In this document: positions 1-10,853 of the stretch, piece after piece | Layout of the letters: each line of letters starts with the position of its first letter | Position numbering within the stretch: the first letter of the stretch is position 1 | From: Tolypeutes matacus | Lineage: Eukaryota > Chordata > Mammalia > Cingulata > Chlamyphoridae | Assembly: GCA_026826555.1 (NCBI GenBank) | Contig: JAKSZT010053881.1 | Location: forward strand, 9,919,485-9,983,484 | DNA length: 64,000 nucleotides | Reading direction: 5' to 3' | Program-made: the position numbers and the translations under genes | Notes under the pieces: generated by a model | Database searches by the model: none | What the model was told of the DNA's origin: nothing | What the model saw: only the letters and a program-made list of their open reading frames with translations

Positions 1-284
1 GGCCCAACCATGGAAAGCGGCCAGAAAGCAGCCTGCAGCAGTGGAAGAGCCCAGTGGTCAAGGAAATAGGGATATGGATTCTCTCCTAGGCTCTGCCACA
101 AGTTAGCTGTGTGGCCAACTCACCTAAACTTTCAGAACTTCAGTTCTGGACTCTGTAAAATAAGCCATTAGGGTCAGACAATCTCTATGGGAAAGAGCTG
201 CAAAAACTAAAACTCCACAAAGACAAAAGTTGCTATTGTTGCCTTGGGGCCCTTAGATATGATCTGACTGGATGAGGTTCTTTC
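1..284. other. Single-copy DNA with MIR relic
   Basis: There is no coding signal. Positions about 85-185 resemble the core of a plus-strand MIR: TTAGCTGTGTGGCCAACTCA, followed by a CTCTGTAAAAT segment. The rest is unassigned. Confidence 0.5.
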
Positions 285-425
285 TCACTAAGACAAAAAA
301 TCATAGTGTACTACAACTAATCAGTGAGTCCAACAAGGTTATAAGATACAAGGATCAATAATCAAGAATATATTTTTGTACAACAACTATAAAAACTCCA
401 AAAATAAATTAAGAAAACAATTTTC
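285..425 (+). mobile_element. L1 ORF2 fragment
   Basis: The segment reads like the L1 ORF2 stretch just after the reverse transcriptase core: an AAGGTTATAAGATACAAGGA motif, then CAATAATC and AATTAAGAAAACAATTT. It is short and degraded and has no open frame. Family assignment is by similarity to the general mammalian L1 pattern. Confidence 0.6.
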
Positions 426-720
426 TCCTTTAGATGACCATTCTCTCCCTAACTTTTCCTAGGGTACATACTTTTTCTTGGTACATACTAAGCTCAAGCT
501 AACCTAAGCTGACTCTCAAAGGTATTGTGAGATCCTTCTAAACATCTGTAGTACCAGTTGCTAAGCTCTCAACCATGGCAAGATTTGGACAGCTAGTTGC
601 CAAGACTTTGGATATCTGGCCAAGTCTATGGTTCTGCCTCAGAGCTGCCCTGTGTCCTCTCCAGAACACCACTTCCCAATCCCCATGTCATTCTTCATTA
701 CTGATGTAAAGTGTCATCTT

Positions 721-1150
721 TTTTTATTTACTTTATCCATTTTAACGGCCCCCTCCACCACCACCACCACCCCCAGCCCCACCCCCATTTGCTGTTTTGT
801 GTCCATTCACTGGGCAATTCTCTGTGTCTGTTTCCTGCCCTCTTTTCTCATCCTTCTCCTCCTGTCTTCACCGGAATTCGATCCTGGAGACCTCCGATGT
901 GAGAGAGAGGCGTTCTGCCACCTGCGCCACCTCAGTTCCTGGTTGTTGTTTTTTTCAGCGTGTCTTGTCTTGGCTCTCCCGTGTCCTCTCCTGTTATCTT
1001 GCTGCATGACTCGGCGGGGCCTGGTGGCATGTGCGCCTTCTGTATTTTTTTTTTTTTTTTTTTTCATTTTTCCAGTAGGTCCCAGGGATCGAACCCAGGT
1101 CCCTCCTATGGCAGACGGACGCCCAACCATTTGAGCCACATCCGCCCCCC
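721..1150 (-). mobile_element. Dimeric DAS-SINE
   Basis: This is a minus-strand, two-monomer tRNA-derived SINE. It is flanked by the 12-bp target duplication AAGTGTCATCTT (709-720) and AAGTGTCACCTT (1151-1162). The T-rich left end is the reverse of the A-tail. The right monomer ends in a tRNA-like head with a B box seen as GGGATCGAACCC. The linker carries a run of about 20 T. Long open frames across this element are shadows of the SINE and are not genes. The same dimer type is embedded in the family B retroposons at 13840 and 20662. Confidence 0.9.
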
Positions 1151-1162
1151 AAGTGTCACCTT

Positions 1163-3084
1163 CAATAAAGCATAACCCCAGGTGTTCTTGTGAACTCCAA
1201 GTTCCAAAAGAATGAGGAAGAAATGTTTTGCAAAAACCCTGTTGCTCTTTGAGGGAAGACTTGAATTCTAAATATTTTCTACTATAAAAAGCAAACAGTG
1301 TGATTCGGTTTCACTTTCTATTTAAATACTCTGGAACTAGTACTAGGCTGTCATATTCAGGGAATGGTGGCATTTTAAATATATATATATATTGCCCTTT
1401 GAATATTTCCATTCCCATGAGATTATTTCAAACGTTTAAAAACCTCACTTAATATACTTACTGGGATCTCTTTAAGGTATTATTAGTATCTTCTGCTTAT
1501 AATCAGGTCCAAAACCCAGTTGGTCTTCCTACTCTTTAGGGTACCAGGTTTACTAACGATTTACCTAGACCCAAGAAAAATGATACTGTTCTGAAATTTG
1601 AAACTCTTTAGTAGCCTTACACTAGAAGCCCTAATAGAAAAAGAAGAGCAATGATGTCTAGAAGCCAACCTCTGCCTGGCTGAGGGTGAGTGGGGAGAAA
1701 TGATGACTTTCACCTGAAATGTGCCTAAAGGGGCCTGAGTCTGGGGTTAGGAGTGGCTCCTGGGGCCTCTGTTGTCTGGGCTGGGAGGCACACTCAGTGT
1801 GTGCAGTGCACATTCTCACGTCAAAGCCCTACTCAGGAATCCTGACTCCCTCTCCTCTCCTGTGCACAGCATAAACTGGAGGCTAAGAACCTCGAGGCAG
1901 TGCTTCCTTAGGGGCTGCTCTATATAATTCCTGACAAAGAAATGTTCTTGTGAAATGTTTTGTTTCCCAATAAAGATAATTTTCTTTGGAAATTCACATG
2001 TCCTTTTTCAAATTAAATTAGCAAAATAGGAACTTTTAATAAAATCTCCTTGGCCATTCGCTTCTCTGCTTGCCCTTCTCGCAGCAAAAAAATATATACT
2101 TGTGTTTTAGAAAACTGATTGCTGAAGAAGGAACTGGAAGGTAGAAATGGATCAAAATATCTTTGAATGAAAGCAGTGGCACCAAGCCTTTCCCTCCAAA
2201 TGACCTGGCCTCACCTCCGGGACCTATGGAGAAAAGCTGCCTCAAGGTGCTAGTTTTCATTTTGCTTCCCGGCACTTCTGCAGTCATAACCAAAGTGAAG
2301 GAGAATATTGCACGAATTCAGAAGAAAGCCAGCCACCTTGCAACATCTTCAGGAAATTCTGCACTCCCCTAGGGCTTGCAAAACTCCCCATGTCGTGCAA
2401 ACCAAAAGCAAGTTCTCAGTCACCTAGCTCTAGTTTGCATAATTAAAGAAAGTAGAAGCTGGCTATTTTCTGGGTGACCTTTGACCCAACCCAGCTGTAT
2501 GTGTTTGTTGTCCAGAAAGAAATAAGAGCCATAAAATTAAGTGTGGTCTTCAAGTGTTGCGGCACTGAAAGCTTTTATTATTTAGATGAGCAAGAAAAGC
2601 CAGACCCTGGATGTTCACCTGCCTCCTATCTGCTAGGCTTATACAGTCAAGGCACAAGGGTACTGTGATGTTAGTCTTTTCAAGATAACACACATATAAC
2701 TTGATATAATTTAATGTGTAATTTGTGAGATTTTCATCTGCAATACCTTGTTTCTTTCTTTTTTTTTTTTTTTTTTTTGGTAACTTGATTTTTGGTTTGA
2801 CAAAAAGCATAGCCTGTGATGTGTTAACTTACTCCCTCCCACACCCTTATCTATTAACACATTATCCTAGCATGGGTTAAGTCTCTTTTTATAGAAAAAA
2901 ATAAAAGTAGCCACAGAATTTTAAACTGAGCCTTCAAAATTAACCAAAGCAGTTCTGTCTCTCTTTCCCATATTGGGAATCCAGATAAGATTTCCTTTAC
3001 ACAAAGGGTCCTGCTATTACAAAGGAGAAAAGTTTGAAAATTATTGAGCTAATCTAAATCCTTCACTTTAAAAAAGCACAAATT
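1163..3084. other. Unassigned single-copy DNA
   Basis: No confident gene or repeat is seen. It holds an (AT)n tract near 1378-1392 and a T run at about 2758-2778. A possible terminal exon lies at 1870-1985 and is listed separately. The open frame at 2163-2372 has no recognisable domain. Confidence 0.5.
1870..1985 (+). other. Possible 3' terminal exon (weak)
   Basis: A pyrimidine-rich stretch ending in TGTGCACAG (1861-1869) looks like a splice acceptor. About 100 bp downstream is a poly(A) signal AATAAA (1969-1974). The enclosed sequence has no long open frame, so a non-coding RNA end would be the only reading. Such combinations occur by chance, and nothing else supports transcription. Confidence 0.15.
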
Positions 3085-3175
3085 AAGACCCATAGAGGTT
3101 TACCTGACACAAGATCAGCCAGTTTTAGCAGAGCAATCACTAGAACCCAGGTCTCAAGCTCCTAGTGTGTGGCTC
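3085..3175 (-). mobile_element. MIR relic
   Basis: It reads as a reverse-complement MIR core: gaccCATAGAGG, then CAAGATCAGCCAG in the place of the usual caaggtcacacagc, then CTAGAACCCAGGTCTC. It is ancient and degraded. Confidence 0.6.
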
Positions 3176-4064
3176 GTTCAATGAAGCAACAGAAATGCCC
3201 ATTGCGCTTTGAAGAAGAGAGAGAGCTCAAAATAGGATTCTTTCCTGGGATTAGAGCAGCCACTCTCTCTGGGTGAGCTAAACTGAGATTCCCTTCACCT
3301 CCATCTCACTTCCATTGTAGAACAAGGACCATCTCCACAGAAGTACTGTGCTTGTGGAGGGGGTTCTTTTTTATGTTTGTGAGAGGAGCCCCTGGGCTTT
3401 GTTATAGGCTCAGAGACCATGGGGCCACCAAGCAGCCCTTGGCGTTTCATAGTTTGGGAAAACAATGCATAATTGCTTTAGGAGCTTCTCAGGAAAACAT
3501 CTAGGGAATAGAAGGAATATTTACCAAGTGGGAGAGGAAGCTGATTACAGACCTTTCTAACCCACATTTGTAAGTTTCAATTCAATAAAACCAGCAAACA
3601 TGTCTATCACAACTTTGTTCTCCAGAACTGTGATTAGAGTTGAAATTTTTTTGTGCGGAAAGTGATACATACACCATAAAAGCCAGCTGCTCATGCTCTG
3701 ATGGAAGTAAAGATGTCTACAGAAGTAAAGGTTCTAGACCTTTTTGGGGGCAGGGGTAATAAACGCCATTAATAAGGGGTTTTTGAAGGTTTCTGTTTTA
3801 ACTTATTTTGTAGGAATATATGGGGTATATTCCTGGACAAATACAGCCTCATTCAGTCTTCATCTCATTCAGCTCCAGGCCCTAGGGGAGAGCTGGGCTG
3901 GGGAAGGCAAAGTGGGAGAAGGTGGGAGGGAAGCCTGAGCTGAGTCATTGAAATTAGTTTTTAGAGTCTTTCCTGAAGCTCTACCAGCGGCCACTATAGG
4001 TCCTCATGCCACCTATATTCCTGGGCAGAAGCCTAACATTTACCCAGAACTTCAGAACCATGCA
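3176..4064. other. Unassigned single-copy DNA
   Basis: No repeat or gene is recognised. The stretch is G-rich in places (3880-3935, GGAGAAGGTGGGAGGG). Confidence 0.4.
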
Positions 4065-4150
4065 CACTCCATTCATTCATTCATTCAACAAATATTGATT
4101 GAACATTTACCATAGCCAGGTCCTGCAACCAGGAGTACTCTGTGCCCTGT
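4065..4150 (+). mobile_element. L2-like fragment
   Basis: ATTCATTCATTCATTCAACA, then AATATTGATTGAACATTTAC and a CCAGGTCCTG motif, follow the familiar L2 3' region. There is no open frame. Confidence 0.55.
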
Positions 4151-4324
4151 GCAGAGCTTCTCTATGAGGACTAGACCCTGCTCTCTCTCTCACTCCCCAA
4201 CAGGAGGTTATGATTTAGAGTGGGCTATGAAACACTCAGTAATCCAAGAGCAGAGGATGCAAAGTGGAAAAAAAGCTGAGATTTGTGGCCAGATTGGCCC
4301 AAATCATATCTTGACATTGGGACA

Positions 4325-4399
4325 CGGGCAGTTACTAGCTGGTTGATCTTAAGCAGGTTAACTTCTCTGAGCCTCACCTTCTTTTAAAATGATGAAGAG
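4325..4399 (+). mobile_element. MIR relic interrupted by a SINE
   Basis: The core TTACTAGCTGGTTGATCTTA, then AGCAGGTTAACTTCTCTGAG and CCTCACC, is the plus-strand MIR signature. A DAS-SINE starts directly after it, and MIR-like sequence may resume at about 4780. Confidence 0.6.
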
Positions 4400-4745
4400 G
4401 GAAGCAGATGTGGCTCAAGCAGTTGGACGCCTGCCTAGCACGAGGGAGGTCCCAGGATCAGTTCCCAGTGCCTCCTAAAGAAGATGAGCAAGACAGCAAG
4501 CTGACGCGACAGGCTGGCATGGTGAGCTGACTTAACAAGGAGACACAATGAGGAAACACAATGAGAGACACAACAAACGGAGCAGATGTGGCTCAAGTGA
4601 TTGGGCACCTCCCTCCCACGTGAGAGTTCCCAGGTTCAGTCCCCAGGGCCTCCTTAAAAAAAGATGTGCAAACACAGAGAGCACACAGTGAATGAAAGCA
4701 ACGGGGGGGTGTGTGGTTAAAAATAAATAAATAAATAAATTTTTA
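4400..4745 (+). mobile_element. Dimeric DAS-SINE
   Basis: Two tRNA-like heads (GAAGCAGATGTGGCTCAAGC at 4401 and GGAGCAGATGTGGCTCAAGT at about 4577) are separated by a linker with AGACACAATGAGGAAACACA. It ends in an (AAAT)n tail. No clear target duplication is visible. Confidence 0.85.
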
Positions 4746-4944
4746 AGTTTTTAAATTTTTTAATTTAAATTTAAATTAAGGGAGAGCCTCAGGAGAGACT
4801 TACAGGGTTATTTGTCTAGCAAGTCTAATATATAGATATCATTAATATTAGGTGAAACTTTTTAAAAATTCAGCATAATTTTAAATTTATTTTCATTTTC
4901 ATTTTTTTTCAAAGTTATGCCTATAAATGATTATAAAGGCAACC

Positions 4945-5150
4945 ACTTACAAAGTGTTTACTTTGACTCAGGTATTATTCCAAGTATGTTAAACAGATTA
5001 AATTAGTTAACCCTCACAAAAGCCTTATGAGATAGTACAGTTATTATGCCCTTTTTAACCAACGATATAACTGATGCGCAGATTGGTTAATAGACTTGCC
5101 CAAAGTTACATGGGTAATAAGTGACGGTACTAGGCTTCGAACAGTGTTCA
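4945..5150 (-). mobile_element. MIR relic
   Basis: This is a near full-length reverse MIR: AAGTGTTTACTTTGACTCAG, CCCTCACAAAAGCCTTATGA, then CTTGCCCAAAGTTACATGGG and a diverged CGAACA end. Confidence 0.75.
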
Positions 5151-5404
5151 CATGCACGTAGTTGATATGATTCTACAAGAATTATTATGAAAAGCTGCTG
5201 CCTGTTGCCATTCCCACTCAATATCTCTAAATAGCATGCTTATAGAAGATTAGAATTTAAGTCTCTTTCACCACCACTGGAACACCCACCCCTAAACACC
5301 ACCCACACACCACAGTCCCCTCTTCCATATTTTTTTTTGTTTGTGTTTTTTGTTGTTGTTTTTCCTTTTTAATATCAATTTTTAGTTAGATTATTACTCA
5401 ACAC

Positions 5405-5862
5405 TGTGGTGGTTTGAAGCTGTATGTTCCCCCCAGAAAAACATGATCTTTAATCCATTCCTGTGTATGTGAACCATTGTAAGTAGAACTTTTTATAAGG
5501 TTACTTCAGTTAAGGTGTGGTCCATCTCAATCAGGATGGGTCTTAATCCTATTACTGGAGTCATTTATAAGCAGAGTGAAATTAAGACAGACAGCCACAG
5601 GAAGCAAGAAAGTACATCAACAGAGCCCAGAAGAGAAGGAAGAGATGAGGAGATACTACCATCTGCCTTGCAGTGTGCTAAGCTAAGGGCCAAAGATTGA
5701 CCACAACTGGCCCCAGAATACCACAGTCTTTGGGAAGAAAGCATCACCTTGATGCCTTGATTTGGATTCTTTCCCAGCCTCAAACCATGAGTGAATAAAT
5801 TCCCATTGTTTAACCTGACCCATTTCATGGTATTTGCTTGAGCAGCCTAGAAAACTAAAACA
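5405..5862 (+). mobile_element. MaLR-like LTR, type 2 (solo)
   Basis: It starts TGTGGTGGTTTGAAGCTGTA and ends CTAGAAAACTAAAACA. Inside are TTTATAAGCAGAGTGA (TATA-like), a purine-rich middle and AATAAATTCCCATTGTTTAA (poly(A) signal) near the 3' end. This plan matches ERVL-MaLR LTRs such as MLT1. No internal retroviral sequence adjoins it, so it is a solo LTR. The expected 5-bp target repeat is not clean here (AACAC left, AATAT right). Related copies lie at 15967 and 40696. Confidence 0.75.
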
Positions 5863-7821
5863 AATATTTAGGACTTACAGTTAACCAAGTTGACAGTATG
5901 AGATGCTCCAGGGTTCTCTCTCCAACGGAATCTTTGAATAATTAGCAAAAACTGACAGAACCATATTTCTCAGAACTCCAGAAAACAGTTAAAGGGTTGC
6001 AGTAACTGGGCAAATGCTGAATCAAGAAAAAGGTAACATAAAAGTGGTAGGAAAAACTCATAGCACTGTTGCTAGTCCTACCCCTCATCCCCTCCCCAGC
6101 TCAATGTGGAGCCAGCCTGAACTCTCAATGCAAGCCCTTGGTCCTAGTTCCAGAGTGAGTGGAGTAAGCCCTATGTACATACTTGGGTGCATATATGTCT
6201 GTGCCAGTCCATCTGGTGGTAGCCTGAAGGACTGAACCAGGACACTCATCTCTGGCATGCCATCCCAGAACTTGTCCTGCAAACAGAAGAAGCATGCAGA
6301 CAGCTAAATCAGCGTAAGAAGCAAATTGCAGTTGCCTGTGGCTTTCAGAGATACAATAGAGCACACAGAGGTGTGAGGGTAAGGGACTATCATAGAAAGA
6401 AGGAGGGGAATTTGGATCCCTGTAAATTCCTAAGGCCATGAGTATATGTGAAGGATAAGATGCATATTCAAAAAAGGCCAGAGAGGACCTGTGCTTTCAC
6501 CTCAGGCTCATATTCAGGTTCATTATTATTTATTCTTCTTATTCAGGAGGGTTAAGCTCTAAAGGAAACACCAGCCAACACAGAGCCAATCAGCAAAGAC
6601 TGTGAAAGATATTTTTTGCATTTGTTTTTGTTAGCTCTTGGCATTCAGGAAACATGTCATATCACTAGCTGGATATAAGTTTAAGTAGCAGATACTTCAG
6701 GGGCTAAATGCCAAGTTAATGCATTAATATATTAAAACAGTGTGCAACACAAGATTTCAAGACATACATAGAAACAGGAAACAATGGCTTATCTAGAAGA
6801 ACAAGATAAAACATAAGGCATATACAAAGAAGACCAGTGTGACAGTTTGAGATTATTTTATGAATCTCAAAAAGAGAAAGATATGTTTGTAAACCAGTCT
6901 ATTCCTCTGGGTGTGATACCCTTTGATTGCATTAGAGTCAACTGAGATATCTTTGATTAAATTACCTGTTAAGATTAGGGCTTTGATTCTATCACATCAA
7001 TAAGGTGTGACTCAAGTGGAGTCCCCATCCCCTTGGTAGGCCATTATAAACAGACACTCACTCAAGAAGACACAAGGGAAGAGGACAGAACTTTGTCATT
7101 TTGATTCTGCCAGGTGACAGAAAGGAGAAGGTACAAACAGCTAAGGCCCCAGAAAGAGATGAGCCATTTGCCTGATAGTTTGCAGCCGACCTTGGAAAGA
7201 GAAGATATAGAAGACCTGGAAAGAAACAAGCCTATGCCAGGAGAGAGGGGAAGCCCTGACAGACAAGTCCTATGCCAGCCTGCAGCTAAGAGAAAGGAAA
7301 CCCAGAAGGAAAGGGAAGTCTGAACCTTCGCAGAGATCAGGATTGTCTTGCTTCAACACATGGCAACTGACTTTGGTGAAAAAGCAACCTTGAGTTGGAC
7401 TCTTCAGGGCCATGTAAATGTAAGTTTTTACCCCAAATACCCTTTATAAAATCCAACAGATTTCTGGTATTTTGTATTAGCACCCCTTTGGCAGACTAAT
7501 ACAACCAGACTCTGAACATACCAGAGAAAGCCTTTTTTTTTTTTTTAATGGTCATAATATCCTCAAAGAACTAAAGAAATCAGGAAAACGCTAGGTGAAC
7601 AAAAGAGGACTTCAATAAAAAGATAGCATTTTTAAAAAGAATCAACTGAAATACTGGAGTTGAAGTCTATAATTACTGAAAAATTCCTTAAAGGCATTGA
7701 AGAGAAGATTGGAGCTAGCAGAAGAAAGAATTAATGGACTTAAAGATAAGACCATTGGAATTGTTCAGGCTGAGGAGCAGAGAGAAAAGAGTGAAGAAAA
7801 ATGAACAGAGCCTCAGAGAAT
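5863..7821 (+). mobile_element. L1/HAL1 5' region and ORF1 start
   Basis: From about 5900 the sequence aligns by eye with the 5' part of the HAL1 at 57421: both have GAATCTTTGAATAATTAGCA or its close variant, then AGTTAAAGGGTTGCAGTAAC. After the LTR at 6838-7503 it continues into ORF1-like sequence with GCAGAAGAAAGAATTAATGG and GCTGAGGAGCAGAGAGAAAA. At about 7822 it jumps to mid-ORF2 sequence. It is either an L1 with an internal deletion or a HAL1 5' half joined to an L1. Confidence 0.65.
6838..7503 (+). mobile_element. Solo LTR, type 1 (MaLR-like)
   Basis: It is flanked by a perfect 5-bp duplication ACCAG (6833-6837 and 7504-7508). It begins TGTGACAGTTTGAGATTATT and ends GCAGACTAATACA, so it has TG...CA ends. 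It carries TATTATAAACAGAC-type and poly(A)-like segments. Short open frames inside are not retroviral genes. Related copies lie at 11426, 27101 and 31263. Confidence 0.85.
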
Positions 7822-9692
7822 ATGGAATTTAAACAAACAATGCACTCTTAAACAACCAATGGTTCAAAGAAGAAATCACAAGGAAATTAGGAAAAACCTT
7901 GAAATGAGTAAAAATGAAATACAGCACATCAAAACTTAAAAGATACATCAAAGGCAGTGCAGAGAGGGAAATTTATACATCTAAAGGCTTACATTAAAAA
8001 AAAAGTTCTCAAATCAGTGACCTAACCTCACACCTGGAAGAACTACAAAAAGAACAAACTAAACCCAAAGTGAGCAGAAGAAATAACAAAGATTAGAACT
8101 GAGATAAATGAAATAGAGAGAAAAAAAAAGAGAAAGGACCAATGAAACCAAAAGCTGGTTCTTTGAAAAGATAAATAAAATAGGCAAACCATTAGCTAGA
8201 CTGGCAAGAAAAGAGAAAGGATGCAAATAAATAAATTCAAAACAAAAAATGGGACATTACTACTGACTCCAGAGAAATAAAAAGGATTGTAAGAAAATAC
8301 TATGAACAATTGTATGCCAACATATTAGATAACCTAGATGGAATGGACAAATTCCTAGAAATATACAAATTACCTAAACTGAATCAAGAAAAATAGAAGA
8401 CCTCAATAGGCCAATAACAAGTAAAGAAATTGAATCAGTAACCAAAACCTCCCAACAAAGGAAAATACAGAACCAGGTGGCTTTACTGGTGAATTTTATC
8501 AAACACTCAAAGAATTAACACCAATCCTGCTCAAATATTCCAAAAAAATACAAAAGGAGGGAACACTTTCTGCCTCGTTCTATGAGGCAAGCATCACCAT
8601 AATACCACAGCCAGATAAGGATATCACACACACACAAAAATCTACAGACCAATATCCCTTATGAATATAGATTCAAAAATACTAGCAAACTGAATCCAAT
8701 TGCATATGAAAAGAATTACACATCACAATCAAGTTGGATTTATCCCAGGAATGCAAGGGTTGTCAACATAAGAAAATTAATGTAATACACCACATTATTA
8801 AAATGAAGGGAGAAAAGCCACATGGTGATCTCAATTGACTAAATAAAAAGGCATTTGGCAAAATCCAGCACCCCTGCTTGATGAAAACACTCACAAAACT
8901 AGGAATAGAAGGAAATTTCCTCAACAAGATAAAGCACCCACAATTGTGGAAACTGGAAGCTTTCATATTCAGTTGTGAAAACTGGAAGCTTTCCCTCTAA
9001 GATCAGGAACAAGACAAGGACGCCCACATTCACCACTGCTATTCAACATTTTACTGGAAGTACAGCCAGAACGATTAGGCAAGAAAATGAAATAAAAGAC
9101 ATCCAAATTGCAAAGGAAGAAGTAAAAATTTCCCTATTTGTAGATGACACGATCCTATATAAAGAAACACCCCCCTCCCCCCAAAAAAAACAAAAACCCA
9201 CAACAAAGCTACTAGAACTAATGTAAGTTCAGCAAAGTGGTAGGGTACCAGATAAACATGCTAAAATTAGTGGTTTTCTATACACCAGTAATGAACAATC
9301 TGAGAAGGAAATCAAGAAAATATTTCCATTTACAATAGCAACTTTAAAAAAATCAAATATATAGGAAGAAATTTAACCAAGGATATAAAGGACTTTTACA
9401 CAGAAAACTACAAAGCATTGCTGAAAGAAATTAAAGAGACCAAAATAAAAGGAAGGACATTTCGTGTTCATGGATTGGAAGGTTAAATATTGCTAAGATG
9501 TCAATTCTACCAAAGTGATTTACAGATTCAATGCAATCCCAAAAAAATTCCTAACAGACTTATTTGCAGAAATGAAAGTGCCAGTCATCAAATTCATGTG
9601 GAGGGGTAAGAGATCCCAAATAGTCAAAAACATATTGAAAAATAATAACAAAGTTGGAGGACCCACGCTTCCCAATTTTAAAACTTATTACA

Positions 9693-10299
9693 GGGAGCAG
9701 ATGTGGCTCAAGCAACTGGGCACCCACCTCTCACATGGGAGGTCCCGGGTTTGGTTCCCAGTGCCTCCTAAAGAAGACAAGCAGATGCCACAACAAGCAA
9801 GATGCCACAATAAGCAGTTGCTGCATCCAGCAGATGCTGCAACCAGCAGACATCACAACCACTACAACCAGCAGACACTGCAACCAGCAGATACTGCAAC
9901 TGCTGCAACAAGCAGACGCCACAACCAGCAGGGAGCGGAAGTGGCACAAGCGGTTGGGCACTCACCTTCCACATGGGAGGTCCCAGTTTTGGTTCCTGGT
10001 GCCTCCTAAAGGAGATGAGCAGATGCTGCAATGAGCAAGACGCCACAACCAGCAGTTACTGCAGCCAGCAATGCCACAACTAGCAGATGCTGCCAGCCAC
10101 CTCAAGGAGCAGATGTTGCAACCAGCAGGAAGCAGAAGTGGCTTAAGCAGTTGGGCACTCGCCTCCCACATGGGAGGTCCTGGGTTCAGATTCTGGTGCC
10201 TCCTAAAGAATTGAGCAGACAGCAAGCAGACAGATGAGGGAGCCATTTGGGGGAGGGGGGATAAAAAATAATTTTTAAAATTCTAAAAAAAAAAAAGCC
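9693..10299 (+). mobile_element. Trimeric DAS-SINE with 16-bp repeats
   Basis: Three tRNA-like heads begin near 9693, 9931 and 10128. The two linkers (about 9779-9930 and 10018-10127) are built of degenerate 16-bp units of the form AGCAGAYRYYRCAACM, some extended by 9 bp. It ends in an A-rich tail. The target duplication TATTACA is at 9686-9692 and 10300-10306. It lies inside L1 ORF2. Confidence 0.85.
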
Positions 10300-10853
10300 T
10301 ATTACAATGTCACAGTAAAACACTACTTGGCACAAGGACAAACATATAGACCAATGGAATAGAATTCAAAGTTCAGGAAAGAATTCTCACTTCTATGGCC
10401 AATTGATTTTTGACAAGGCTGTCAAGTACATTCAATGGGAAAAGAATAGTCTCTTCAACAAATGGTGCTGGGAAAACTGGACAGCCACATGCAAAAGAAT
10501 GAAAGTGGACCACTACCAGATCCCATATACAAAAATTAACTCAAAATGAATCAAGGATCTAAATATAAGGATTAAAACTATAAAACTCCTAGAAGAATAT
10601 ATTGGGGCAACATTTACATGTATTAGACAATGGATTCTTAGATTTTACACCAAAGCACAAGTAACAAAAGTAAGCACAGATCAACTGGACTTAATTAAAA
10701 TAAAAAAGACTTTTGTGCAGAGGACATCAAGAAAGTGAAAAGACCATCCACAGAATGGGAGAAAATATTTGGAAATCATATATCTGATTAGGTTTCATAT
10801 CCAGAATATATGAAGAACTCCTACAACTAAGCAACTAAAAAACAAACCACCCA

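Noticed and set aside
628..1175. 168- and 110-codon open frames on both strands
   Set aside because: They lie over a dimeric DAS-SINE. Poly-Phe and poly-Lys stretches come from the T or A runs.
2163..2372. 69-codon frame with a lysine-rich end
   Set aside because: No domain, no splice context and no codon signal. Length expected by chance.
9515..10246. Several open frames rich in CNKQ or CCSCC-like repeats
   Set aside because: They are read out of the 16-bp tandem linkers of a trimeric SINE.
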